Shown here in pieces: positions 57,501-64,000 of a DNA stretch of 64,000 bases. The position numbers and the translations under genes were made by a program. Every line of letters starts with the position of its first letter. Within the stretch, counting starts at the first letter, position 1. Source of the DNA: Thermus sp. 2.9 (GTDB lineage Bacteria; Deinococcota; Deinococci; Deinococcales; Thermaceae). The stretch is taken from NCBI RefSeq assembly GCF_000794385.1, contig NZ_JTJB01000034.1:62001-126000 (forward strand), written 5' to 3'. A model generated the notes under the pieces. The model saw only the letters and a program-made list of their open reading frames with translations, had not been told where the DNA came from and did no database searches.

Positions 57501-57852
57501 CGGCGGCCACCTTCTGGCTCACCTCCACCGCCGCCCGGTCCACGTCCACCCCCTGCTGGAACTGGACGAAGACCAGGCTGAACCCCTCGGTGGAGCTGGA
57601 GCCGATGGTGTCCACCCCGCTTAAGGTGGAAAGGGCGTCCTCCAGGGGCTTGGAAACCTGCTCCGCCACCTCCTCCGGCCCGGCCCCGGGGTAGGTGGTG
57701 GAGACCGCCACCACCGGCACGCTGAAGCGGGGCAGAAGCTCCACCCCGAGGCCCAGGCCCAAAAGAAGCCCCACCAGCACGAGCCCCACGAAGATGGCCG
57801 TGGCGAAGACGAAGCGCTCCACGAAGAAGGCCACCAAGGGGTTTTCCTTCAC
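54553..57852 (-). CDS. RND-family inner-membrane efflux transporter (HAE/AcrB type)
   Basis: 1099 residues with GTG start overlapping the adaptor stop. It has the two repeats of the RND fold, each with a periplasmic porter domain. The proton-relay acidic pair lies in V-G-I-V-V-D-D-S-I-V-V-A-E-N near 400, and L-A-I-P-I-T-L-S-G-A and the second-repeat V-G-A-F-W-L-T-Y-L-L are typical. It belongs to the hydrophobic/amphiphile class rather than the metal class, as the metal-site residues of CusA are not apparent. It works with the membrane-fusion lipoprotein and the TolC-like genes upstream. Confidence 0.94.
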   Translation of the reverse strand: MKENPLVAFFVERFVFATAIFVGLVLVGLLLGLGLGVELLPRFSVPVVAVSTTYPGAGPEEVAEQVSKPLEDALSTLSGVDTIGSSSTEGFSLVFVQFQQGVDVDRAAVEVSQKVAAARGQLPRDASAPVVQKFDPSASPILYIALEAPGEDLSQVLRYAERTLKPKLQLVPGVADIRLTGAPKRAIRVYLDPDRLQALGVAPLQVVQALSTSALNLPLGSLTEGEKRLVYTLRNTPATAEQVANLLLDANRGLRVRDVARVAEESESPTTLNRLNGRPAVLMAVVKTPDANAVAVADGVKKALQETSLPKGYRAEVALDTTRFIRAAVLDTVREAFLAALAVSLVVLVFLGKLNSVFSVILAIPITLSGAILLFGVLGFTYNLISLLALTVAVGIVVDDSIVVAENIDRYRKTGYSLKEAVLKGASEVSVAVAAATLSLLAVFLPISFLPGIIGQIFQQFGLGMAAAIAVSWLEALLFLTVRLAYFPDPEPPSLKEAFGALKMLPKDLAWAYRRGYRGTVGLLLGLLSAFLLLRQGPLFLLLLPLYPALLGLLRYLSRFLLDLAGALARGLHTATEAGLHRLTEAYARGLRRTLARPGLVLGLAALAFLSIFPILPRIPFNFTPRSDTGVLTATLLLPKDTPLSVSDRAARVLEAYFLGHPAVARVVTTVGASATGGAQVGDPSRVQLQIVLKPKHEREDIFTLTEAFNREGKALLRDFPGADLRVLAQTGPEAGDADLQFFLVSPDRALLEARAQAIVNLIAEKPYVLNVKSTLEATQRERVFVPDPARLSGTGLTPQDVAQTLRLYLSGTQAATARRGGEEFPIMVQADPLRLGGESDLLSLPIYAPALQAFLPLSSLGNFQERPGPTLISRRNQAYAAGININLRPEAPGSFQIQQELTQELKEKGLLGDGVELVATGLGSFTGELARLAPLAFLLALVLNYLVIASQFNAWRYPLYLLLPVPLALVGAFWLTYLLGTGLDVISVLGVVMLIGLVTKNAILLLDFAVRRMREMPLKEALVEAARLRLRPILMTTLTVLIISLPLLLGTGEGAEYRKPLGVIILGGLLSSTLLTLFVVPAAFYAFEGRRAKAPVLR

Positions 57853-59033
57853 GGCACCACCTCCACGGGGTCCCCGTCCCTTAGCCCTTCGGGGATGGGG
57901 TAGATGACCCGAGCCCCCTCGGGAAGGCCTTCCACCACGGCCTTCCCGCTTTCTTGGGCCAGGAGACGCACGGGGCGCCGCCTGGCCTTATCCCCTTCCA
58001 GGACGTAGACCACCCCCTGCCCTTCCTCGGCCCGCACCGCCCCCGCGGGGAGGAGGAGGCCCTCCGCCACCCTTTCCCGGTAGCGGGCCTCCGCGGGCCC
58101 AGGGAGGAGGGGAGTGAGGGGCTTTAGCACCACCTCCACCAGCCGGGTCTGGCCGGGAAGGTCCGTCTTGCGCAAAAGCCTCGCCTCCACCACCTTGCCG
58201 TTTTGCCTGAGGGTGAAGGGGGTTTCCGGGGTGAGGGCCTGGGCTTTTTCCGGGGGTAGGTAGAGCTTGGCCAAAAGCCGGTCCGTGGTGGCCAGGCGGA
58301 AGGCCCGGCTTCCCGTGCCCACGAACTCGCCCTCCTTCACGAAAACCTCCACCACTTCCCCGGCGAAGGGGGCCCGGACCACGCTTTCCCTAAGGTTCCG
58401 CTCCGCCTGGCGCACCTGGAGCCGGGCCGCCTCCACCTGGAGCGCCAGGAGGCGGATGTCCTCGGCTCTTTCCAGACGGGCGAGGGCCTCCTTGGCGTTC
58501 TCATAGGCGCTTTGGGCCTGGTGGAGGTTGGCCTCCAAGGCCTTGAGGTCCAAGGGGGCGAGGGCGCCCGCCTCCAGGAGGGCCTTGCCTTCCTCGTAGC
58601 GCCGCCTCGCCGCCTGGAGTTGGGCCTCCGCCGCCTGAAGCTGGGCCTTTAGGGCGAGGCGGTTTCCCTCAAGCTGGTTTTTCGCCCGCTCCAGGTTGGC
58701 CTCCGCCTGCTTCAGGTTGAGCCTGGCCGCCTCCAGGGCCTCTTGGAAGGGCGCCGGGTCCAAAAAGACCACGCCTTCCCCGGCCCTCACCCGGCTTCCC
58801 GCCGGCAGGGCGCGCGCCACCCGTCCCGAAGCCCCGGCGGCCACCAGGCTGTCCCGCTCCGCCTGCAAGGTGGCGGAGGCCCGGCTTTCCCGCTGCAAGA
58901 CCCCGCGCGCCGCCGTGACCACCCGCACCTCCACCCGCAAGGGGCTTTGGGCCTCGGGGGTGGGGGCCTCGGCCTTCTTGGGGGCGCAGGCGGCGAGGAG
59001 AAGGGGAAGGAGAAGAAGCCAAGGGCGCTTCAT
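57849..59033 (-). CDS. RND periplasmic adaptor (membrane-fusion lipoprotein)
   Basis: 394 residues from ATG 59033. The lipoprotein signal ends L-L-A-A-C (Cys near 16). A lipoyl half, a long coiled-coil hairpin rich in Ala/Leu/Gln/Glu (about 95-215), a second lipoyl half with V-V-R-A-P-F-A-G-E-V near 220, and a C-terminal beta-barrel follow. GTG 59039 two codons upstream lies in the RBS region. Overlaps tandem neighbours by 2-4 nt. Confidence 0.92.
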   Translation of the reverse strand: MKRPWLLLLPLLLAACAPKKAEAPTPEAQSPLRVEVRVVTAARGVLQRESRASATLQAERDSLVAAGASGRVARALPAGSRVRAGEGVVFLDPAPFQEALEAARLNLKQAEANLERAKNQLEGNRLALKAQLQAAEAQLQAARRRYEEGKALLEAGALAPLDLKALEANLHQAQSAYENAKEALARLERAEDIRLLALQVEAARLQVRQAERNLRESVVRAPFAGEVVEVFVKEGEFVGTGSRAFRLATTDRLLAKLYLPPEKAQALTPETPFTLRQNGKVVEARLLRKTDLPGQTRLVEVVLKPLTPLLPGPAEARYRERVAEGLLLPAGAVRAEEGQGVVYVLEGDKARRRPVRLLAQESGKAVVEGLPEGARVIYPIPEGLRDGDPVEVVP

Positions 59034-59035
59034 GC

Positions 59036-60001
59036 TCACCTCGAGGCCAGAAGGCCGTAATAGGCCTTCAGGTAGGCGTGCTTGGCCTGTTCCAGGGAAA
59101 GCCCGGCTTGGAGGAGGGTGAGCTCCTGCTGCAGGAGGCTAAGGCGGCTCGTGAGCCCCGCCTGGAAGCGCTTTTCCTCCGCCTGGTAGCGCTCCTTGGC
59201 CGCCCGATAAGCCTCTTCCGCTGTCTTTACCCCTTGGAGGAGGGGGGATAGCTGGGCGAAGCGGGCCTTAAGGCCCACCCTTAGGGAGCGCTCCAGGTTC
59301 TTCAGGTTTTCCTCCAGGGTCTTGGCCTGGTCCTCAAGGGCCTCTATATCCTTCCGAGGAGCGAAGCTCTCGTCCAAAAGCCCCCGCTGGAAGCGGAGGA
59401 GCTCCAGGGACTGCCGGAGGTTTAGGAGGTCGGCGTGGGCCTGGAGGAGGGTTTCCACGAGCTCCTCTTGGGGTAAGGGGGGAAGCGCCTCCACCGCCTC
59501 CGGCTTCCACGGGCCCACCAGGTTGGCCAAGGCCGCCAGGGCGCTTTCCTCCCCCCGCTTGGCCGCCTCCAGGTTCTTGCGGGCCTCCAGGACCCGGTTT
59601 TGCGCCTCGAGGAGGTCCAGGCTGGTGGCCCCGCCTCCCTTAAGGCGCACCTCCGCCGCCCTTAGCCCGAGCTCGGCGATCTCCAGGGCTTTGGCCGCCA
59701 GGGCCACCTGGAGGCCCGCCTCCCGGGCCTGGGCGTAGGCGGAGACGATGTCGCTTTCCGCCTGGGCCAGGGCCCGCTCCAGCCGGGCCTTGGCCAGGGC
59801 CTCCGCCTGGCGGGCCTGGAGCTCGGCTAGGGGCGTGCGCAAGGGGTCTTGCAGGGTGCGGGCCAGGTCTTTTTGCCGCATCTCATACTCCAGGCGGGCG
59901 GTGACCACCGCCGCCACCTCCGGGGCCTTCTTCAGGGCCTCGGGGAGGGGCTGGGCCAGGGCGGGAACCAAAAGGGCCAAGGTCCAAAGCAACCTCTTCA
60001 T
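59036..60001 (-). CDS. TolC-like outer-membrane efflux protein (short)
   Basis: 321 residues, short for the roughly 430-residue family. Signal peptide 1-17 (ends A-L-A-Q), then long Ala/Leu/Glu-rich helices with A-E-V-R-L-K-G-G-G-A-T-S-L-D-L-L-E-A near 120 (the repeat-start motif of TolC) and R-F-Q-A-G-L-T-S-R-L-S near 285. It begins in the stop of a second TolC-like gene, so the pair may form a mixed trimer. Known TolC proteins are homotrimers, so this is speculation. Confidence 0.82.
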   Translation of the reverse strand: MKRLLWTLALLVPALAQPLPEALKKAPEVAAVVTARLEYEMRQKDLARTLQDPLRTPLAELQARQAEALAKARLERALAQAESDIVSAYAQAREAGLQVALAAKALEIAELGLRAAEVRLKGGGATSLDLLEAQNRVLEARKNLEAAKRGEESALAALANLVGPWKPEAVEALPPLPQEELVETLLQAHADLLNLRQSLELLRFQRGLLDESFAPRKDIEALEDQAKTLEENLKNLERSLRVGLKARFAQLSPLLQGVKTAEEAYRAAKERYQAEEKRFQAGLTSRLSLLQQELTLLQAGLSLEQAKHAYLKAYYGLLASR

Positions 60002-61266
60002 TGCGCTACCTCCGGAAGGATTTCGCCGTAGAACTGGTAAAGCTCCATAAGCCGGTTCCTCAAGGTGTTTTCCGCCTGCAAGAGGCCGAGCTCCGCCTGC
60101 AAGAGGCCGAGCTCCGCCTGCTTGACCCCCAAGGGGCTTTCCAGGCCCAGGGCCAGGCGCTTTTCCGCTTCCTCTAAGGTCTTTTGGGCCGCATCCCGGC
60201 GCAGGCGGGCGAGGGCGAGGCTAGCTTCGGCGCTCTTCAGGGCATTTTCCAGGCGGGCCTTCTCCAGGTTAGCCTGCACCTCCGCCGCCTTGAGGGCCTC
60301 CTCCGCCCCCCGCACCTGGGCCTTGGCCGCCTCATAGGCGGCGAAGAGGCCGGGGGAGAGGGTGAGGGAGAGGGTGAGCTTAAGCTCTTCCGTGCTCCTA
60401 TACTGGCCGACCCCTGGGACGGTGGTGGGGGGCCTGGCTGGGTCCTGGCGGGTGTAGCTCAGGGTGGGGCGGAGGTCCTTGCTGGAGAGGCTTAGGGAAA
60501 GGGCGTCGTTCCCCGAGGGGTAGAGGAGGAGGCTTCCCTGGAGGGTGGGAAGGAGGTTGCGCCAGGCCGCCCCTTCGCCAATCCGCGCCTCGGCCAGGGC
60601 GAGCCGGGCCTCCTCCAGGCTTAAGGGGATGGTCCCCCGGGGTGGGGGGATCTCCGGTGGGGGGGCTTCCAGGTCCACAAGCCCTTCCGCCGCCTGCTCG
60701 GCGAGGGTGAGGCCAAGCCGGGCTTCCGCCAAGCGGTTTTGCGCCTCTTGGAGGGCGAGCTCCGCCTCCCTCAGGTCCTTGGCGCTCGCCTGCCGCTTCC
60801 GGGCCGCCTCCAGGGCGAGGGCGGCGATCTCCACGCCTTTTTCGGCGAGGGCTACCCCCAGGCGGGCCTCCCGGTAGCGGCCGTGGGCGGCCACCGCCTG
60901 GGCCTGGAGGGCGGTGAGGGTCTTGCGGTAGGCGAGCTCCGCCCGCCTCAGGCCGATCCTGGCCCGCTCTATCCCGTCGGCGCCCTCGCCGAAGGGGAAG
61001 GGGGTGAGGACCAAGGCTAAGGTGAGGGCCTTGCCGTCTCCGGGAAGGCTTGCGCAAAGGGCTTGGGGCGTGCATTCGTAGCCGAAGCGGCCGTAGTTCC
61101 CCTGGAGGTTTAGGGCCACGGGGGAGCTTTGGGCCTCGAGGGCCTTGGCTGCCGCCGCCAGGTAGGCCTCCGCCTGCTGTTTTAAGGGATGGTCCTTCAG
61201 GGGCGCGAGGGCCCCTTGGGCAAGGGCGGGGACGAGGAGGAGGAAGAGGGCCAAGCGCCTAGCCAC
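59998..61266 (-). CDS. TolC-like outer-membrane efflux protein
   Basis: 422 residues with GTG start. Signal peptide to about A-L-A-Q, then helical halves typical of outer-membrane efflux proteins and two beta-rich segments (L-T-L-A-L-V-L-T-P-F-P-F near 85; L-K-L-T-L-S-L-T-L-S-P near 300). The C-terminal helix contains an A-E-L-G-L-L-Q repeat from a 21-bp tandem duplication (60075-60120). It starts 8 nt inside the MarR gene and is the first pump component. Confidence 0.84.
   Translation of the reverse strand: MARRLALFLLLVPALAQGALAPLKDHPLKQQAEAYLAAAAKALEAQSSPVALNLQGNYGRFGYECTPQALCASLPGDGKALTLALVLTPFPFGEGADGIERARIGLRRAELAYRKTLTALQAQAVAAHGRYREARLGVALAEKGVEIAALALEAARKRQASAKDLREAELALQEAQNRLAEARLGLTLAEQAAEGLVDLEAPPPEIPPPRGTIPLSLEEARLALAEARIGEGAAWRNLLPTLQGSLLLYPSGNDALSLSLSSKDLRPTLSYTRQDPARPPTTVPGVGQYRSTEELKLTLSLTLSPGLFAAYEAAKAQVRGAEEALKAAEVQANLEKARLENALKSAEASLALARLRRDAAQKTLEEAEKRLALGLESPLGVKQAELGLLQAELGLLQAENTLRNRLMELYQFYGEILPEVAQ
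60075..60120 (-). repeat. 21-bp tandem repeat in the TolC-like gene
   Basis: CTGCAAGAGGCCGAGCTCCGC occurs twice in tandem and a partial third copy follows, encoding A-E-L-G-L-L-Q repeats. Being in frame, it lengthens the C-terminal helix by one heptad. Confidence 0.8.
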
Positions 61267-61693
61267 GCTCCACCTCCGTGAGCTTGCGCAAAAGGGAGCG
61301 GAAGGCGAATAGCTCTTCCTCGCTAAGCCGGGCCAAGGCCTGGCCGAAGACGCGAAGCCAGGCTTCCTTAAGCCGCAGGGCCACCTCTTCCCCTTCCGGG
61401 GTGAGTTCTAACTGGACCCGCCTCCGGTCCAAGGGATCGGGGTGGCGCCGGAGGAGGCCCGTCTCCTCCAGGGAGGCCAGGAGGTGGGAAACCTGGGAGG
61501 GGAGGATCTCCAGGTGTTCCGCCAGGCGCGAGGGGAGGCGCACCCCTTCCTTCACCAGGCGGAGCACCTCCGCCTGCAGGAGGGAAAGCCCTTCCTGGGC
61601 GAAGACTTCCTTGGCCCGGGAAAAGAGGAGGCGCATCAGGGTGTAGCCCAGTTGGGAAAGCTCCTCTACCAGGGATGCCGGGGGACCATTCAT
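61259..61693 (-). CDS. MarR-family transcriptional regulator
   Basis: 144 residues from ATG 61693. A winged-helix domain with L-S-L-L-Q-A-E-V-L-R-L-V near 38, the recognition helix in L-P-S-Q-V-S-H-L-L-A-S-L-E near 65, and the wing D-P-L-D-R-R-R-V-Q near 89 is diagnostic. It heads the efflux operon and probably represses it, releasing on binding the pump's substrate. TATAGT (61707-61702) ends 8 nt before the ATG. Two TTGA copies in the AT-rich gap upstream are a possible operator. Confidence 0.92.
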   Translation of the reverse strand: MNGPPASLVEELSQLGYTLMRLLFSRAKEVFAQEGLSLLQAEVLRLVKEGVRLPSRLAEHLEILPSQVSHLLASLEETGLLRRHPDPLDRRRVQLELTPEGEEVALRLKEAWLRVFGQALARLSEEELFAFRSLLRKLTEVERG

Positions 61694-61701
61694 ACTCTTC
61701 A

Positions 61702-61707
61702 ACTATA
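61702..61707 (-). promoter_or_regulatory. -10 box of the MarR-RND operon
   Basis: TATAGT in an unusually AT-rich stretch (61693-61724), 8 nt before ATG 61693. Confidence 0.5.
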
Positions 61708-61756
61708 TAAGGCCATCAAGTAAAGAGGGCAAGCGGGGCTACATTCCCCCATGGTG

Positions 61757-61762
61757 TACAAT
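61757..61762 (+). promoter_or_regulatory. -10 box for the CNNM transporter gene
   Basis: TACAAT, leaving a leader of only about 7-13 nt before ATG 61776. An in-frame ATG at 61761 lies inside this box and is rejected as start. Confidence 0.45.
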
Positions 61763-61775
61763 GGGCCCAGGTGAT

Positions 61776-63110
61776 ATGGACAGACCTCCCAGTCGGTGGC
61801 TCTTCTTCCTTCCCTTCGGTTCCCTAGCCCTGGCCCAGTCCCAAGCCCCAAGCCCCGGGGACCTTTTTCTTTTGGTCCTCTTCTTGGGCCTTTCCGCCTT
61901 CTTCTCCGCGAGCGAAACCGCCTTCACCACCCTTTACCCCTGGAAGCTCAAGGAGCTGGCCGAGGCGGAAAACGGCCCCTTTACTCTCCTTTCCCGGGAC
62001 ATCACCCGCTTCCTCACCACCATTTTGGTGGGCAACAACCTGGTGAACATCGCCGCCACCGCCTTGGTGACGGACCTCGCCACCCGGGCCTTCGGCTCCT
62101 TGGGCGTGGGGCTCGCCACCGGGGTCATGACCTTCTTGGTCCTCTTCTTCGGCGAGATCACCCCCAAGTCCATCGCCGTGCACCACGCCGAGGCCCTGGC
62201 CCGGGTGGCGGCCTGGCCCATTTACCTCCTCTCCATCCTCTTCTACCCCCTGGGGCGGTTCTTCAGCTGGGTTTCGGGGGCCATTTTGCGGCTTCTTGGC
62301 CTCGAGCCCCGGAACACCCCCTTGGTCTCGGAGGAGGAGCTTCGCCTCATCCTGGCGGGGGCGGAGGAGTCGGGGACCATTGAGGCCCAGGAGGAGGAGA
62401 TGATCCACTCCATCCTGGAGCTGGAGGAAACCCCGGTGCGGGAGATCATGACCCCCCGGGTGGAGATGGTGGCCATAGAGGCCGAGGCCACCTTGGAAGA
62501 CCTCCTCCACCTTTTCCGCGAGCACCGCTATAGCCGCATCCCCGTCTACCGGGAAAGCGTGGACCACATCGTGGGGGTGGCCTACGCCAAGGACCTTTTG
62601 GACTACTACTGCGAGGGGGACCTGAAGGGGAGGAGCGTGGCTTCCATCGCCCACCCTCCCTACTTTGTCCCCGAGAACATGGACGCCTGGACCCTCCTCA
62701 AGGAGCTCCGCCGCCGCAAGGTGCACCTGGCCATCGTGGTGGACGAGTTCGGGGGCACGGCGGGCCTCGTCACCCTCGAGGACGTGATGGAGGAGATCGT
62801 GGGCGAGATTTACGATGAAACCGACGAGCCCGAGGATGCCCCCATCCGCCGCCTGCCCAACGGCGCCTACTCCATCCAGGCCCAGACCCCCGTGGACGAG
62901 GTTTCCGAGGCCTTGGGGGTGGAGCTCCCCGAGGGGGAGTACGATACGCTTTCCGGCTTCCTCTACGAACTCTTTGGCCGCATCCCCGGGGTGGGGGAGA
63001 GCGTGGAATGGCGGGGCCTGCGCTTCGTGGTGGAGAGCGCCGACCAAAGGCGCATAGATCGGGTGCGGGTGGAGAGGCTGGTGGAGCATGGAGGGCATGG
63101 AGAGGGTTAG
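61776..63110 (+). CDS. CNNM/CorC family membrane protein (DUF21-CBS-CorC)
   Basis: 444 residues. A signal-like N-terminus (about 1-18), a DUF21/CNNM membrane domain with F-F-S-A-S-E-T-A-F-T near 42 and G-E-I-T-P-K near 125, a tandem CBS pair (about 210-330; T-P-R-V-E-M-V-A and E-F-G-G-T-A-G-L-V-T), and a C-terminal CorC_HlyC domain. The family exports Mg or Co or affects ion homeostasis, gated by ATP at the CBS pair. The start was chosen as the first ATG downstream of the TACAAT box. Confidence 0.93.
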   Translation: MDRPPSRWLFFLPFGSLALAQSQAPSPGDLFLLVLFLGLSAFFSASETAFTTLYPWKLKELAEAENGPFTLLSRDITRFLTTILVGNNLVNIAATALVTDLATRAFGSLGVGLATGVMTFLVLFFGEITPKSIAVHHAEALARVAAWPIYLLSILFYPLGRFFSWVSGAILRLLGLEPRNTPLVSEEELRLILAGAEESGTIEAQEEEMIHSILELEETPVREIMTPRVEMVAIEAEATLEDLLHLFREHRYSRIPVYRESVDHIVGVAYAKDLLDYYCEGDLKGRSVASIAHPPYFVPENMDAWTLLKELRRRKVHLAIVVDEFGGTAGLVTLEDVMEEIVGEIYDETDEPEDAPIRRLPNGAYSIQAQTPVDEVSEALGVELPEGEYDTLSGFLYELFGRIPGVGESVEWRGLRFVVESADQRRIDRVRVERLVEHGGHGEG

Positions 63111-63465
63111 GGAGCTTCTAAAGGCCCACGTGGCCCGGGCCTACGCCCCCTACTCGGGCTTCCCCGTGGTGGCCTTGGTGGAGGCGGAGGGGGAGTTCTT
63201 TCTGGGAGTGAACGTGGAAAACGCCTCCTTTCCCCTCTCCCAGTGCGCCGAGCGCAACGCCGTGGCCGCCATGGTCCTGGCGGGGAAGCGCCGCCTGGAC
63301 CGGGTGCACGTCTACAGTCCCAAAGGCCCCATCCCCCCTTGCGGAGGGTGCCGGCAGGTGCTCCTGGAGTTCGGCACCCCGGATACCCCCATCCTCCTCC
63401 ACGGCCCCGAGGAGTACGTGGAAAGGACCCTGGGGGAGCTCCTCCCCTGGGCCTTCCGGCTTTAA
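63088..63465 (+). CDS. cdd: Cytidine deaminase
   Basis: 125 residues, the short tetrameric class. Zinc-site motifs C-A-E-R near 52 and P-C-G-G-C near 88 are intact, and the N-V-E-N-A-S-F block precedes them. It deaminates cytidine and deoxycytidine in pyrimidine salvage. It overlaps the CNNM gene by 23 nt; ATG 63097 is an alternative. It ends 3 nt inside the convergent WHy gene. Confidence 0.96.
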   Translation: MEGMERVRELLKAHVARAYAPYSGFPVVALVEAEGEFFLGVNVENASFPLSQCAERNAVAAMVLAGKRRLDRVHVYSPKGPIPPCGGCRQVLLEFGTPDTPILLHGPEEYVERTLGELLPWAFRL

Positions 63466-63998
63466 AGGGAAAGGACCAGGGTGGTCTGGAGGAAGCCCGG
63501 CACCTGGAGGGTGAGCTCCAACCGCCCCGCGCCCCTTTCCAACCCCGGGCGGAAGCCCACCACCTGAAGCCGGCCCTCGCCCCGGGCGGGAAGGTCCGCC
63601 TCCACCCTTAGGCTTTGCCCCAGGAGGACGAGCCGCCCCTCCACCCGAAGGGGCAAGGGGTTGGGGTTTTCCAAAAAGAAGTTCACCCCCGCCCGGCGCA
63701 CCCGTAGGGGCTCCAAGGGGAAGGCGAGGCGGGTCTGGAAGAAGGTGAGGCGTTGCCCCAGGGTGCTCCCCTCTAGGGCCACCTCCACCCCCTCCTGGGT
63801 GAGGAGGGCCCGCCCCGTGGCCAGGGCTTGGCTTGGGGTGAGGCGCACGGTGAGGGTTTCCTCCCTCCTCCCCGGGGGCAGGTTCCGGTCTAGGGGAACC
63901 ACCACCTCCCCCACCCGGAGCCTTGCGCCGAAGGCGGAAAGGGGCAGGGGGAAGGGGTTAGGGTTTTGGAAAGCCACCCGGAGGCCCAGGACCAAGGT
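63462..63998 (-). CDS. LEA14/WHy-domain protein (partial, start off the right edge)
   Basis: About 179 residues of the C-terminus; the frame is open at the right edge. Two WHy-like repeats appear, each with a strand pattern and an N-P-x-P-L-P-L motif (F-Q-N-P-N-P-F-P-L-P and F-L-E-N-P-N-P-L-P-L-R). The LEA type-2 fold binds hydrophobic or nonpolar partners and may help in stress resistance; the function in bacteria is uncertain. Any signal peptide lies outside the window. Confidence 0.75.
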   Translation of the reverse strand, partial: TLVLGLRVAFQNPNPFPLPLSAFGARLRVGEVVVPLDRNLPPGRREETLTVRLTPSQALATGRALLTQEGVEVALEGSTLGQRLTFFQTRLAFPLEPLRVRRAGVNFFLENPNPLPLRVEGRLVLLGQSLRVEADLPARGEGRLQVVGFRPGLERGAGRLELTLQVPGFLQTTLVLSL

Positions 63999-64000
63999 GG

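Overview
The window is high-GC bacterial chromosome that reads as a member of the genus Thermus. The evidence is the V/A-type ATP synthase operon in the Thermus order G-I-K-E-C-F-A-B-D, aminoacyl-tRNA synthetases and PLP synthase subunits that read like the known T. thermophilus proteins, strong C/G bias at third codon positions, and many genes whose -10 box ends only 6-8 nt before the start codon (leaderless style). I see no rRNA, CRISPR array, insertion sequence or prophage. One tRNA gene is present, Leu-UAA.

Layout. 1-1700: end of a tRNA nucleotidyltransferase gene and two adjacent M50 (site-2-protease) genes, the first with a degenerate active site. 1.66-7.5 kb, minus strand: ileS behind a complete T-box leader, then an M24 peptidase, an RlpA/LysM protein and endonuclease IV. 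7.5-10.9 kb: transaldolase, rho and a LysM/M23 cell-wall peptidase. 10.9-15.1 kb: pdxS and pdxT, separated by a zinc-type ArsR/SmtB regulator, a frameshifted P1B ATPase and a 3' scrap of nhaA. 15.1-21.1 kb, minus strand: hisS-aspS-phzF-HAD-asnS. 21.9-24.6 kb: modABC for molybdate/tungstate, headed by a probable Moco-type riboswitch whose P1 helix would hide the modA Shine-Dalgarno. 24.6-31.9 kb: family-4 uracil-DNA glycosylase, a kinase-like membrane protein, hisD (frameshifted), a binding-protein-like gene, a subtilase lipoprotein and an LCP protein. 31.9-38.8 kb: tRNA-Leu, a PD-(D/E)XK-like protein, murJ, an acyl/acetyl-CoA synthetase, a small Ser/Thr kinase, and a metallo-beta-lactamase-fold hydrolase. 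38.9-42.1 kb: a tungsten aldehyde:ferredoxin oxidoreductase homologue, a small membrane protein and an rRNA methyltransferase. 42.1-50.6 kb: the nine-gene ATP synthase operon, with an intrinsic terminator just after the c-ring gene. 50.6-53.3 kb: aconitase (frameshifted). 53.4-61.7 kb, minus strand: a MarR regulator, two TolC-like proteins, a membrane-fusion lipoprotein, an RND pump, an alpha/beta hydrolase and an AhpD-like protein. 61.8-64 kb: a CNNM/CorC transporter, cytidine deaminase and the end of a WHy/LEA14 protein.

Five genes (P1B ATPase, modC, modA, hisD, acnA) are broken by single-base changes, nearly all in short G or C runs and clustered in two of them. In a free-living organism the simplest reading is sequencing or assembly error, so these genes are probably intact in the cell. 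The functional threads that tie loci together are metal and pterin chemistry (modABC with its riboswitch plus the AOR homologue), the envelope (LysM/M23, RlpA, MurJ, LCP, S2P pair, RND pump), and RNA-level control (ileS T-box, modA riboswitch, internal terminator in the ATP synthase operon).

No clear new multi-gene defence or biosynthetic system is visible. The best leads for undescribed biology are the PD-(D/E)XK-like gene beside tRNA-Leu, the catalytic/degenerate S2P pair, the kinase-like membrane protein pair at 25.7-27.3 kb, the modA leader, and the stoichiometry-setting terminator inside the ATP synthase operon.
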